This document shows positions 1 through 7,715 of a stretch of 31,928 nt of DNA, in pieces. Under the pieces are notes generated by a model. It had not been told where the DNA came from. It searched no databases and saw only the letters and a program-made list of their open reading frames with translations. Every line of letters starts with the position of its first letter. Position 1 is the first letter of the stretch. The translations under genes and the position numbers were made by a program. Location of the stretch: the NCBI GenBank assembly GCA_041664985.1, contig JBAYJS010000009.1, positions 1-31,928 of the forward strand, read 5' to 3'. Source of the stretch: JBAYJS01 sp041664985 (GTDB lineage Bacteria > Patescibacteriota > Patescibacteriia > Buchananbacterales > UBA6539).

Positions 1-362
1 TAGGAGATGATGTTGGGGTTTTGGGGATGACGCCAACCAGGAAAAACAAACGCCACCTGACCCCTGAGGGCAATGGGAATTTCTCCTTGGTGGTCCAAAA
101 GATACTGCCCATCTTCCTTGCCAAGGTTTGCGGATTCCTCTTCGGCCCTTTTGAGTAATGTCGCACCTCCGGCTCTGGATCCTTTCTCTACGAAATCAAC
201 AAAGCGGTAGGTGCGGCCACCAACGACTAAGGGAGCCGACAGTGCATCCCTTATAAGCTGATTGACAAAGTCTCTCACCTTCCCTGTGTTACCCGAGTCG
301 ACCAGAATCGCGAATCGCTCAGGTCCAAGCTGCTCTTGCAAATGTGCCACTTTTCGAAACAT
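1..362 (-). CDS. Hypothetical protein, 3' end beyond window (partial)
   Basis: An open frame runs from ATG at 362 leftwards off the window, giving at least 120 codons without a stop. The start is supported by an SD (GGAGGA, 368-373) five bases upstream. The protein begins MFRKVAHLQEQLG, contains SGNTGKVRDFVNQLIRDA and a segment VVGGRTYRFVDF, and near the edge has AFVFPGWRHPQNPN. No signal peptide or membrane segment is visible. I do not recognise a characterised family; the style resembles small CPR-restricted hypothetical proteins, which is an impression only. Its base composition is clearly richer in G+C than the flanking DNA and than the PBP gene. With a TTGACT/TATATT promoter about 180 bases upstream and a hairpin-containing leader, it looks like one of the GC-rich single-gene units found across this window. 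Confidence 0.7.
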   Translation of the reverse strand, partial: MFRKVAHLQEQLGPERFAILVDSGNTGKVRDFVNQLIRDALSAPLVVGGRTYRFVDFVEKGSRAGGATLLKRAEEESANLGKEDGQYLLDHQGEIPIALRGQVAFVFPGWRHPQNPNIIS

Positions 363-546
363 CTTAATCCTCCTCACCCTTTTGTTAAAGGGTTTACTCC
401 TCACCATCGTCGGCAAAGAGGAAAGTCAATCCTTTTATGACTTTCTTTATATATATTTTTATTAAAATAGACACAAAGAAAGCCAGAAATAATTGGAAAA
501 TTAAAGATAAAAAGTACTATCTAATCATTACAACCTAAAACCTAAT

Positions 547-575
547 AATATAGCACATTATTTTAATAAAGTCAA
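547..575 (-). promoter_or_regulatory. Sigma70-type promoter for the left-edge gene
   Basis: On the minus strand TTGACT (575-570) is followed after exactly 17 bases by TATATT (552-547), and the spacer ends in TGC, giving an extended -10 element. The same layout occurs upstream of the genes starting at 11857 and 25913. The predicted leader is about 180 nt. Confidence 0.6.
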
Positions 576-732
576 TAATTAATTCTTGGTTTGGATTTAA
601 TCTTAACAATTATTTTTTATTACGCTTTTTAAAACACCCCAAACAAAAAATAGACTAAAATACCGGGCTGTCTTAGTTTACAAAGATAATTATTAAAATT
701 ATTTTATTTTCGCCAAAAAAGCGATTTTTTGT

Positions 733-738
733 TATAAT
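733..738 (+). promoter_or_regulatory. -10 element of the PBP gene
   Basis: A perfect TATAAT lies 38 bases before the ATG at 777, implying a leader of about 30 nt. A good -35 is not obvious (TTCGCC at 709-714 is the nearest candidate). There is no SD before the ATG. Confidence 0.5.
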
Positions 739-776
739 TGAGTTAAATTAAACCCTTATTTAATAACTCCCTAAAT

Positions 777-3659
777 ATGCCTATTCCCGGCTTATCTTCA
801 AAAATTAAATCCCCTCAAGATTGGCGAAACAAAAGATTTACCACTACCGGTTTGGGGCCAAGCTCTTTTAACCGGCGGCCGATTTATACCGGCTCTGGTA
901 GAAGGAAAAAACCGTTTAATTTTTTCAAAACCGGTTTGGCACTTTTGGGTATTTTTATTATTTTAGGCAGTGTAATGAGTTTGATTTTTTTGGCCTGGGC
1001 CGCTCAAGACCTGCCAAACCCAAACCGCATTTCGGATCGATCGGTGGCTTTGAGCACAAAAATTTATGACCGCACCGGCAAAGTTATTTTATACGATGTT
1101 CACGGCACTCAAAAAAGAACTTTTGTTAAGCTTGAAGAAATCCCGAAATTTTTAAAAGATGCAACCATTGCCACTGAGGACCGAAAATTTTATGAGCACA
1201 GCGGTGTCAGTATTACCGGCATCATTCGTTCAGTAATTAAAAATATCACTACCGGCAGTAAAGTCGGCGGTTCGACTATAACACAACAGTTGGTCAAAAA
1301 TGCGATTTTGAGTCCGGAAAAAAAATACACCCGAAAAATCAAAGAAGTGATTTTATCTTACCAGATTGAAAAGAAATTCACCAAAGATGAAATTTTGCAG
1401 ATGTATTTTAATGAAATTCCTTACGGCTCGGTCGCTTACGGCGCCGAAGCTGCCAGTCAAACTTATTTTGGCAAAAGCGTCAAAGATATCACTTTGGCTC
1501 AAGCGGCAATTTTAGCCGCCCTGCCGCAGGCGCCAACTTATTATTCGCCTTACGGCACTCACGTTGACCGATTGTTAGCGCGCCAAAAGTATGTTTTGGA
1601 CAGCATGGCTGAGCTTGGCTATATTTCCAAAGATCAAGCCGAACAAGCCAAAAAAGAAAAAATTGAATTTCAAAAAAGCAAAGAATCAATCACCGCGCCA
1701 CATTTTGTGATGTATATTAAAGAATATTTAACGGAAAAATACGGCGACTTGGTGGTTGAACAAGGCGGCCTGAAAGTTATTACCACTTTGGACGCAGACA
1801 AACAAAAAATGGCAGAAGAAGCCGTTAAACAAGGCGCGGAAAAAAACCTTAAATGGAACGCTTCCAATGCCGCTTTGGTCGCGCTTGATCCGTTAACCGG
1901 CCAAATTTTAGCCATGGTTGGTTCCAAAGATTATTTTGATGAAAAAATCCAGGGCCAGTTCAACGTTGTCACCAGCCCCAGACAACCGGGTTCGTCTTTC
2001 AAACCGATTGTTTATGCGGCGGCTTTTAAAAAAGGCTACACTCCCGACACCATTCTTTACGACGTCAATACCAAGTTTTTAAATTACGACGGCCAAAATT
2101 ACGAGCCTAAAAATTATGACTTAAAAGAACACGGTCCGCTAACAATGCGTTCGGCTTTAGCCGGCTCTTTAAATATTCCCGCAGTTAAAACCATTTACCT
2201 AACCGGCGTGGATAAAGTCATTGATTTGGCTCAAGACCTAGGTTATTCCACTTTGAATAATCGCAGCCGCTTTGGTTTGTCTTTGGTTTTGGGTGGTGGT
2301 GAAGTCAAACTGCTTGAACACGCTAATGCTTTTGCGGTTTTTGCCCGCGAAGGTGATTGGCACCAAACTGCTTCAATTTTGGAAGTTAGAGATAAGGACG
2401 ACAATTTACTGGAAGAATTCAAAAAACAGGAAAAAAAGGTTTTGGAAACTCAGGTGGCCAGACAGCTTAATTCAATTTTAACCGATAACGCCGCCCGAGC
2501 TTATATTTTTGGTGAAAAAAATTATTTAACTTTGGGCGACCGGCCGGTGGCGGCTAAAACCGGTACCACCAACGATTACCATGATGCCTGGACAATGGGT
2601 TTTACACCGTCGTTGGTTGCCGGTGTTTGGGTTGGTAATAACGACAATACGGAAATGAAGCGCGGAGCTGATGGTAGCGTGGTAGCAGCGCCAATTTGGC
2701 ACCAATTTATGGCAGCCGCTTTGGCTAATACACCGGTGGAAGGTTTTACCGCGCCCGACCCAATCACTACCACTAAACCGATTTTAAACGGTGCCATCGC
2801 CAAAGGGATTACTTTAAAAATTGACACTAGCACCGGCCAAGTCGCTAACGACCAAACTCCGTCTAGCCTAATTGAAGAAAGAACTTATCGACCGGTTCAT
2901 TGCATTTTACATTATATTAATAAAGATGACCCCCAAGGTGATACTTTGCCGGATTTAGCCGATCCGCAGTATCAACGCTGGGAAGAGGCAGTTCAAAATT
3001 GGGCCAAGGCTAATAACATCATTGCCCAAGATCCACCGGCAGGCTATGAAAACAATACCGGTAATACCACCGGACAAGCTGCAATTAAAATTATTTCGCC
3101 CAGCGCAAATCAAACCATCACTAATCGGCAATTAAACGCCCAGGTGAGTATTGGCAACTCCTTTAATCCAATCAGGGTTGATTATTATTTAAATGATGTC
3201 TTAAAAAAATCCATTACTCAGTCACCGTTTGACCTTTCAGTTTATCTTGATGATCCGACCCTAAACAATGGTTTTTATCAGCTGAAGGCCATAACTTTTG
3301 ATGTTAGTGGTAATAGTAACAGTGACTCAATTGATTTGAATTTGCAGCTGCCACCAATTCCGGCAACTTTAGATTGGACCAGTCCGGCAAATAATGGCAC
3401 AATTAGTGTCAAAAAATTTCCCTACAGCCTAAAAGCAAATATCAGTAATATCCAAAATATCAATAACATCAGTTTGTACTACCAAGATGGCTTGGGTAAA
3501 GAAAATTTCATCGGTACCGCTCATCAGTTTGATGACAGTAAACTTTTAATCCAATGGTTTAGTGCGCCAGCACCGGGCAATTATCAGCTCTATGCTCAAA
3601 TTACCAACACCGACGGCTATTCTTACAGAACCGAAATTACCAACGTCACCATTAAATAG
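777..3659 (+). CDS. Bifunctional class A penicillin-binding protein (PBP1A type)
   Basis: This membrane-anchored peptidoglycan synthase polymerises lipid II and cross-links the stem peptides. After a basic cytoplasmic tail comes one transmembrane segment (about residues 51-75). The glycosyltransferase-51 domain follows, with catalytic Glu134 in EDRKFYEHSG and GGSTITQQL at 164-172. The transpeptidase domain has all three motifs: S406-x-x-K409 in QPGSSFK, S464-L-N466, and K594-T-G596. Residues from about 766 onward form two beta-rich Ig-like stretches not needed for catalysis, probably wall- or partner-binding. At 960 residues it is longer than a typical PBP1A because of this tail. The gene is monocistronic between its own -10 element and a hairpin terminator. 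The family call is secure; the exact subtype (1A versus 1C-like) is less so. Confidence 0.93.
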   Translation: MPIPGLSSKIKSPQDWRNKRFTTTGLGPSSFNRRPIYTGSGRRKKPFNFFKTGLALLGIFIILGSVMSLIFLAWAAQDLPNPNRISDRSVALSTKIYDRTGKVILYDVHGTQKRTFVKLEEIPKFLKDATIATEDRKFYEHSGVSITGIIRSVIKNITTGSKVGGSTITQQLVKNAILSPEKKYTRKIKEVILSYQIEKKFTKDEILQMYFNEIPYGSVAYGAEAASQTYFGKSVKDITLAQAAILAALPQAPTYYSPYGTHVDRLLARQKYVLDSMAELGYISKDQAEQAKKEKIEFQKSKESITAPHFVMYIKEYLTEKYGDLVVEQGGLKVITTLDADKQKMAEEAVKQGAEKNLKWNASNAALVALDPLTGQILAMVGSKDYFDEKIQGQFNVVTSPRQPGSSFKPIVYAAAFKKGYTPDTILYDVNTKFLNYDGQNYEPKNYDLKEHGPLTMRSALAGSLNIPAVKTIYLTGVDKVIDLAQDLGYSTLNNRSRFGLSLVLGGGEVKLLEHANAFAVFAREGDWHQTASILEVRDKDDNLLEEFKKQEKKVLETQVARQLNSILTDNAARAYIFGEKNYLTLGDRPVAAKTGTTNDYHDAWTMGFTPSLVAGVWVGNNDNTEMKRGADGSVVAAPIWHQFMAAALANTPVEGFTAPDPITTTKPILNGAIAKGITLKIDTSTGQVANDQTPSSLIEERTYRPVHCILHYINKDDPQGDTLPDLADPQYQRWEEAVQNWAKANNIIAQDPPAGYENNTGNTTGQAAIKIISPSANQTITNRQLNAQVSIGNSFNPIRVDYYLNDVLKKSITQSPFDLSVYLDDPTLNNGFYQLKAITFDVSGNSNSDSIDLNLQLPPIPATLDWTSPANNGTISVKKFPYSLKANISNIQNINNISLYYQDGLGKENFIGTAHQFDDSKLLIQWFSAPAPGNYQLYAQITNTDGYSYRTEITNVTIK

Positions 3660-3660
3660 A

Positions 3661-3701
3661 AATAAAAAAACAGGCCCCACATTAAGCAAGGGTCTGTTTT
3701 T
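3661..3701. terminator. Bidirectional terminator between PBP gene and dnaN
   Basis: The stem ACAGGCCC (3670-3677) pairs with GGGTCTGT (3690-3697), with one G:U. A T-run follows on plus and an A-run precedes it, so it can end both the PBP transcript and the convergent dnaN transcript. Confidence 0.8.
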
Positions 3702-3715
3702 TTTATTAGAAAATT

Positions 3716-4867
3716 TTATTGTTTAATTGGCATAATAATATAAAGATAATCAGCTTCTTTTTCCGACGGCTTTAAAACACAGGGGCTGGCGCCGTCAATT
3801 ATATTTATTTCTACTTCATCAACATTAATATTTTGCAAACCGTCAAGTAAGTACCGGTAATTAACCACAATAATATTATCATCACCTGAAGCTGACTCCA
3901 CCGAAACTTGAGAAATGTTTTCACCCAACTGATTGTTGGCAGCCGAGGCGATCACTTCTTTTTTCTCAATTAAAAATTGTAAGCTAACATCATAAATTCC
4001 GCTGCGGGCAAATAAACTAGTGGCTTTGGTTGCATTAATAAATTGAGAAACTCCCAAAACCACCTTGGTATTTAACTGAGTAGGAATAATTTGGCGATAA
4101 TCAGGATACTGACCTTCGACCAGCCTGGAAACCAATTCAATATTACCAAAGACAAATAAAATCTGATTTTCCGCCAAATAAATTTCCACGTTTTCCATTT
4201 CAGAAATTGCCGCCGGATCTTTAAAGCTGCCTAAAATTCTTTGTAACTCTTGCAAGGTTCTGGTTGGAACAATTACTTGTTGATTTTGGCCTTTGGAGTT
4301 TTTATCCAAACCAACCGATTTTTCAGCTAAACGATAGCTATCGGTGGCGGCTAAAATTAATTTACCATCTTTAAAATTAAATAAAACACCATTAATTTCC
4401 GGGCGACTTTCACTAACAGAGACGGCAAAAATTACCTGACTGACAGCCTGCCGAAATTTTTGTGAATTTAAAATGTAAAGATTTTTTTTACTCACCTGGG
4501 GAATTAAAGGAAAATCAGTGGCGGGCTGACCTTTAATTTTAGTGGAGTGGTTTTTACATTTAATATCTAAAACCTGGTCGCCATTATTTTCATTGTCAAC
4601 AATTAAATCCACCCGTTCTTTTGGTAATAAACTAATATAATCAGCTAATAATCTTGATTGAACCGTAAAATCACCTTCGGCTTCCACTTTTCCTCTTACC
4701 ACACAACTTACGCCAATTTCCAAATTAGTGGCCGAAAGTTTAATAGTGTTTTCTTGAGCTTGAATTAAAACATTATTCAAAATCGGTAGAGCCGCATTTT
4801 TAGAAGCAATGTGACTGACTACAAACAAGCCTTGATTTAAATTTTCTTGAGTGCAGGAGATTTTCAT
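3716..4867 (-). CDS. dnaN: DNA polymerase III beta subunit (sliding clamp)
   Basis: DnaN forms the dimeric ring that tethers the replicative polymerase to DNA and recruits other replication and repair factors through its hydrophobic cleft. The product is 383 residues, a normal length. It opens MKISCTQENLNQGLFVVSHIAS, and contains the domain-1 segment LPILNNVLIQ and the domain-3 region LVSRLVEGQYPDYRQIIP. It ends in YLYIIMPIKQ, the usual MPM/MPI-type C-terminus that lines the peptide-binding pocket. The gene lies downstream of dnaA on the same strand, separated by a 256-bp region rich in DnaA-box-like sites. It has its own TATAAT about 30 bases upstream of the ATG. No SD is visible. Confidence 0.97.
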   Translation of the reverse strand: MKISCTQENLNQGLFVVSHIASKNAALPILNNVLIQAQENTIKLSATNLEIGVSCVVRGKVEAEGDFTVQSRLLADYISLLPKERVDLIVDNENNGDQVLDIKCKNHSTKIKGQPATDFPLIPQVSKKNLYILNSQKFRQAVSQVIFAVSVSESRPEINGVLFNFKDGKLILAATDSYRLAEKSVGLDKNSKGQNQQVIVPTRTLQELQRILGSFKDPAAISEMENVEIYLAENQILFVFGNIELVSRLVEGQYPDYRQIIPTQLNTKVVLGVSQFINATKATSLFARSGIYDVSLQFLIEKKEVIASAANNQLGENISQVSVESASGDDNIIVVNYRYLLDGLQNINVDEVEINIIDGASPCVLKPSEKEADYLYIIMPIKQ

Positions 4868-5123
4868 ATATTTCTTTTCTATATATATTAACTATTATTA
4901 TAAGCGAGTGGATAAGTAGGATAAGTGAAATTTTTTGGTGGGTTGAGTATTTTTTTTCAGGTCAAACCGGTTGGAAGTTGCGGATGGATTTGTGAATAAC
5001 TTTGGTATAAATTCAGCCTCTGATTTTTTGATTTTTTTATCCTCTGGTTTCTCTTATTTTATACAAAGGTTTATCCAATTTTTTATCCGCAACTTTTTTA
5101 AGCTTGTTAACAGCTTATTAAGA
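4868..5123. other. Probable replication origin (oriC), dnaA-dnaN part
   Basis: This 256-bp spacer holds several sequences within one or two mismatches of the DnaA box TTATCCACA: AGTGGATAA (4907-4915, reverse), TGTGAATAA (4991-4999, reverse), TTATCCTCT (5037-5045), TTATCCAAT (5071-5079) and TTATCCGCA (5083-5091). An AT-only tract at 4879-4903 next to the dnaN end could be the unwinding element. The dnaA-dnaN spacer is a common oriC position. No coding frame here is credible. Confidence 0.65.
4897..4902 (-). promoter_or_regulatory. -10 element of dnaN
   Basis: A minus-strand TATAAT lies 29 bases before the dnaN ATG. A DnaA-box-like AGTGGATAA (4907-4915) falls in what would be the spacer, suggesting control by DnaA. 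No strong -35 is visible. Confidence 0.45.
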
Positions 5124-6488
5124 TTAATTGTAAAGTTTTTCTCTGATCAGTTTAATGTCCTGATTGATTTTTTCATCGTCATCAATGGCTTTACTGATTT
5201 TTAGGTGAGCATGCATGGCAGTGGTGTGATCGCGATTACCAACCTCTTGGCCAATTGACGGATAGGAATTTTTTAATTCTTCTCGCATTAAGTACATCAC
5301 AATTTGCCGGGGTAAGGCAAGGTTTTTTTTGCGGCACTCACCAAGTAAATCTTCAATTTTAATGTCAAAAAATTCCGCAACTAAATTTATGATTTGTTTA
5401 GGGGTGATGGATTTTTTTCGCTGCGAAGAGGTGACAGAAACTAAGATTTTTTTGACATTCTCCAAAGTCGGCAACATCCCGTTTAATTGATGGTAGGCAA
5501 TAAGCTTGTTTAAAGCGCCTTCCAGCTCCCGAACGTTATTTTGGATATTAGCAGCAATAAAAGTAACGATTTCATCTTCAAGCTTGAAATTTTTCTCTTG
5601 GCATTTAGCGCGCAAAATTGCCGAGCGAGTTTCCAGGTCAGGAGTTGAAATATCAGCAATCATTCCCCATTCAAAACGAGAAACTAAGCGGCTTTCTAGG
5701 GCGGGAATAGCTTTTGGCGGCCGATCAGACGTAATTACCACTTGTTTATTGGCCTGATGCAAGTCGTTAAAGGTGTGAAAGAAAGCTTCCTGGGTGCCTT
5801 CTTTACCGGCTAAAAACTGGATATCATCAACCAGTAAAATATCAACTGAGCGGTAGGTGTCTTTAAATTTTTCGACCCGATTACCGGAGATTGATTTAAT
5901 GAAATCGCTGGTAAATTTTTCACAAGAAACGTAAAGAACTTTTTTATTTGGATTATTTTTTAAAATTTGATTGCCAATTGCCTGCATTAAGTGGGTTTTA
6001 CCCAAACCGACGCCGCCATAAATAAATAATGGATTATAAACTTCACCGGGTCTTTGGGCGACAGCCGCACTGGCGGCTTGAGCCAATTCATTGCCTTTGC
6101 CAATGACAAAAGTATTGAAGGTATAGCGCGGATTTAAACCAAACTCATTAATAGTTGAGATTTCTACGGTCGGCAGCGGCGATTCAACGGTAATTTTTTC
6201 AGTGGCTTGGGCCAAAGCCTCGGTTTCCTCGGCTTTTTCTTTGGTTTCAACTTGGTAAATAACGTTTTTTACTTTATTGCCGGTAATTTTTTGCAAAGCT
6301 TTTAAAATGGCGCTATGGTATTTTTTTTCCAGCCAGGCTTTGGTAAAAGTATTAGGTACACCAATAATCACTGTTTCGTCTTTGTAAGAAGAAACAAATG
6401 TGTTTTTAAACCAGGTGGTAAAATTGGCTCGGCTTAAAGTTAGTTCCAATTCTCCTAAAGTTGCCTGCCAAATTTTTTGCTCTACCAT
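5124..6488 (-). CDS. dnaA: Chromosomal replication initiator protein DnaA
   Basis: DnaA is the AAA+ ATPase that binds DnaA boxes, melts oriC and loads the helicase. At 454 residues it has normal length and all four domains. The N-terminal domain is residues 1-80 and a short linker follows. The AAA+ core carries Walker A GGVGLGKT (158-165) and Walker B DILLVDDIQ (216-224). The C-terminal DNA-binding domain carries the signature VGNRDHTTAMHAHLKI (416-431), which reads the TTATCCACA box. The start has no SD. The gene is divergent from rpmH, as in many bacteria. A perfect DnaA box overlaps its predicted promoter, so autoregulation is likely. Confidence 0.98.
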   Translation of the reverse strand: MVEQKIWQATLGELELTLSRANFTTWFKNTFVSSYKDETVIIGVPNTFTKAWLEKKYHSAILKALQKITGNKVKNVIYQVETKEKAEETEALAQATEKITVESPLPTVEISTINEFGLNPRYTFNTFVIGKGNELAQAASAAVAQRPGEVYNPLFIYGGVGLGKTHLMQAIGNQILKNNPNKKVLYVSCEKFTSDFIKSISGNRVEKFKDTYRSVDILLVDDIQFLAGKEGTQEAFFHTFNDLHQANKQVVITSDRPPKAIPALESRLVSRFEWGMIADISTPDLETRSAILRAKCQEKNFKLEDEIVTFIAANIQNNVRELEGALNKLIAYHQLNGMLPTLENVKKILVSVTSSQRKKSITPKQIINLVAEFFDIKIEDLLGECRKKNLALPRQIVMYLMREELKNSYPSIGQEVGNRDHTTAMHAHLKISKAIDDDEKINQDIKLIREKLYN

Positions 6489-6678
6489 TTTTTTATATTT
6501 TTTATTTTAATAAATCTTTTTATGGTGAATTTAAAGTTTGGGCATTACAACGGTTGTTCAGACAAATACTTTTTTTGGAGATAGCCCGGGAGATTAAATC
6601 GTCAAATTGCTTAAGCCGGATGGGTGCTTACTTTTACGGCTCTGCTAAGGATTAAAATTTAATTATTCCTTGTTAGCA

Positions 6679-6707
6679 ATTATAGCACAAAGGAGTTATC
6701 CACAAAA
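6679..6707 (-). promoter_or_regulatory. dnaA promoter overlapping a DnaA box
   Basis: On the minus strand TTTTGT (6707-6702) is followed after 17 bases by TATAAT (6684-6679), with TGC just before it (extended -10). The perfect DnaA box at 6696-6704 overlaps the -35 side and spacer. Confidence 0.6.
6696..6704 (+). promoter_or_regulatory. Perfect DnaA box
   Basis: TTATCCACA matches the consensus DnaA box exactly. A second, one-mismatch copy in the opposite orientation is at 6728-6736. Together with the boxes in 4868-5123 they flank dnaA on both sides, as in bipartite origins. Confidence 0.75.
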
Positions 6708-6820
6708 CCAGGTTTTAAGCCGGTAAATGTGAATAAGGTGTTGATTAAATGGGGATTAGATTGTTAAATTTGCGTTACCAAAATCAATCCCCTGCCAATT
6801 AAGAGAATAGTAGGCAAATA

Positions 6821-6849
6821 TTGACTTAACTTATATATTTTGTTATTAT
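6821..6849 (+). promoter_or_regulatory. Promoter of the rpmH-rnpA-yidD-yidC operon
   Basis: TTGACT (6821-6826) and TATTAT (6844-6849) are separated by 17 bases. The leader to the rpmH ATG would be about 100 nt. Confidence 0.65.
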
Positions 6850-6955
6850 AACAGGGTCTTAAATCATAATGTACCAATCCAACTTACAGTATTATTTTTT
6901 GATATTACTGCTTTAAGGTTTAAATCCTAGATTGGGCTGGTCAAATTATAAAATT

Positions 6956-7093
6956 ATGCCAAAAAGAACTTATCAACCTAATCAACGAAAAGCTAAACGA
7001 AAACAAGGATTTCGTCGCCGAATGCAGACTGCCAACGGCCGAAAAGTTTTGAAAAGACGCCGCGACAGGCAGCGAAAGAAACTTACCATCTAA
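6956..7093 (+). CDS. rpmH: 50S ribosomal protein L34
   Basis: This short reading frame encodes 45 residues: MPKRTYQPNQRKAKRKQGF, then RRRMQTANGRKVLKRRRDR and a basic tail. It is the highly conserved, strongly basic L34 of the large ribosomal subunit, with the usual TYQPN start and the MQTANGRKVLKRRR core. The length is typical (44-46). The stop is two bases before the rnpA ATG, so the genes are co-transcribed. The rpmH-rnpA pair divergent from dnaA is the classic arrangement at bacterial origins. Confidence 0.97.
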   Translation: MPKRTYQPNQRKAKRKQGFRRRMQTANGRKVLKRRRDRQRKKLTI

Positions 7094-7095
7094 TC

Positions 7096-7437
7096 ATGAT
7101 CCCTGCCAATCAGCGCTTAACTCAAGACCGTGATTTCAAACGGATTAATTCTTTGGGTAAAGCCTATTTTTGCCAGCTTTTTCGAATTAAAATTTTACCC
7201 AATCAACGGCCGGTTAGTCGCTTAGCAGTGGTTGTTTCCACTAAGGTTAGTAAAAAAGCAACTTTACGCAACCGGTTAAAACGTCAGTTTAGGGAAATTA
7301 TTCGCTTAAATAGGGAAAAAATCAAGACTGGTTATGACATTATCTTGTCGCCAAACAATCAGGCTTTGGGACATAAATACGCCGATTTGGAAGAAAATTT
7401 TTTAGCCTTACTAAATAAAGCCAGGCTTTTGCAATGA
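7096..7437 (+). CDS. rnpA: Ribonuclease P protein component
   Basis: RnpA is the protein cofactor of RNase P, helping the catalytic RNA bind the pre-tRNA 5' leader. The 113-residue product starts MIPANQRLTQDRDFKRI, the usual N-terminal region. It carries the RNR signature in ATLRNRLKRQFREIIR (about residues 55-70), which contacts the RNA and metal ions. It lies two bases after rpmH, and its last codons overlap yidD by four bases (ATGA), indicating translational coupling. The RNase P RNA gene itself is not in this window. Confidence 0.95.
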   Translation: MIPANQRLTQDRDFKRINSLGKAYFCQLFRIKILPNQRPVSRLAVVVSTKVSKKATLRNRLKRQFREIIRLNREKIKTGYDIILSPNNQALGHKYADLEENFLALLNKARLLQ

Positions 7438-7688
7438 ACTTTTTTACTTTACAGGCCAGGCTTTTAGTTTTGCGATTGATTAAAATTTACCAAAAAACCA
7501 TTTCCTTTGATCACGGAATATTTTCCGGTCTTTACCCAAACGGCTTTTGCCGGTTTCATCCGACCTGCTCCGAATATGGCTATCAAGCCATTGAAAAATA
7601 TGGAATCATTAAAGGCGGTTTTAAGGCTTTGTGGCGAATTTTGCGCTGTAATCCCTGGAATAAGGGTGGCCATGATCCGCTCAAGTAA
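7434..7688 (+). CDS. yidD: Membrane protein insertion efficiency factor YidD
   Basis: This 84-residue protein of the YidD (DUF37/Haemolytic) family assists YidC in inserting membrane proteins. The conserved CRFHPTCSEYGYQAIEKYG segment with its Cys pair, and the C-terminal LRCNPWNKGGHDPL, are both present. An amphipathic N-terminal helix (LLVLRLIKIYQKTIS) fits its known location at the inner face of the membrane. It overlaps rnpA by four bases and is followed closely by yidC, the standard order rpmH-rnpA-yidD-yidC. Confidence 0.95.
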   Translation: MNFFTLQARLLVLRLIKIYQKTISFDHGIFSGLYPNGFCRFHPTCSEYGYQAIEKYGIIKGGFKALWRILRCNPWNKGGHDPLK

Positions 7689-7715
7689 TTTGAAATTTAA
7701 TTGCTAAATATAACT

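Larger units (their letters stand above)
363..776. other. Intergenic region with divergent promoters and leader hairpins
   Basis: This AT-rich gap of about 410 bases separates two divergent genes. Its left part is the presumed minus-strand leader of the left-edge gene. That leader has an 8-bp perfect hairpin (GAAAGTCA 421-428 with TGACTTTC 438-445) and a 7-bp hairpin (ACCCTTT 376-382 with AAAGGGT 387-393) just upstream of the SD. Its right part holds a -10 element for the PBP gene. A short plus-strand frame at 262-465 overlaps the left gene antisense and is not credible. I see nothing else in 580-720. Confidence 0.5.
6489..6955. other. dnaA-rpmH intergenic region: divergent promoters, DnaA boxes, long dnaA leader
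   Basis: This 467-bp gap holds the dnaA promoter (6679-6707), a perfect DnaA box (6696-6704), a one-mismatch box TGTGAATAA (6728-6736) and the rpmH promoter (6821-6849). The dnaA transcript would carry a leader of about 185 nt (6489-6672). Its middle (6580-6655) is less AT-rich and contains complementary segments such as AGCCG/CGGCT, so it may be structured. I could not match it to a riboswitch or ncRNA I know. The frame at 6461-6655 on plus is not supported as a gene. Confidence 0.5.

Noticed and set aside
6461..6655. Plus-strand 64-codon frame upstream of dnaA
   Set aside because: It starts inside dnaA antisense and covers the dnaA leader; low-complexity start, no SD, no recognisable family.
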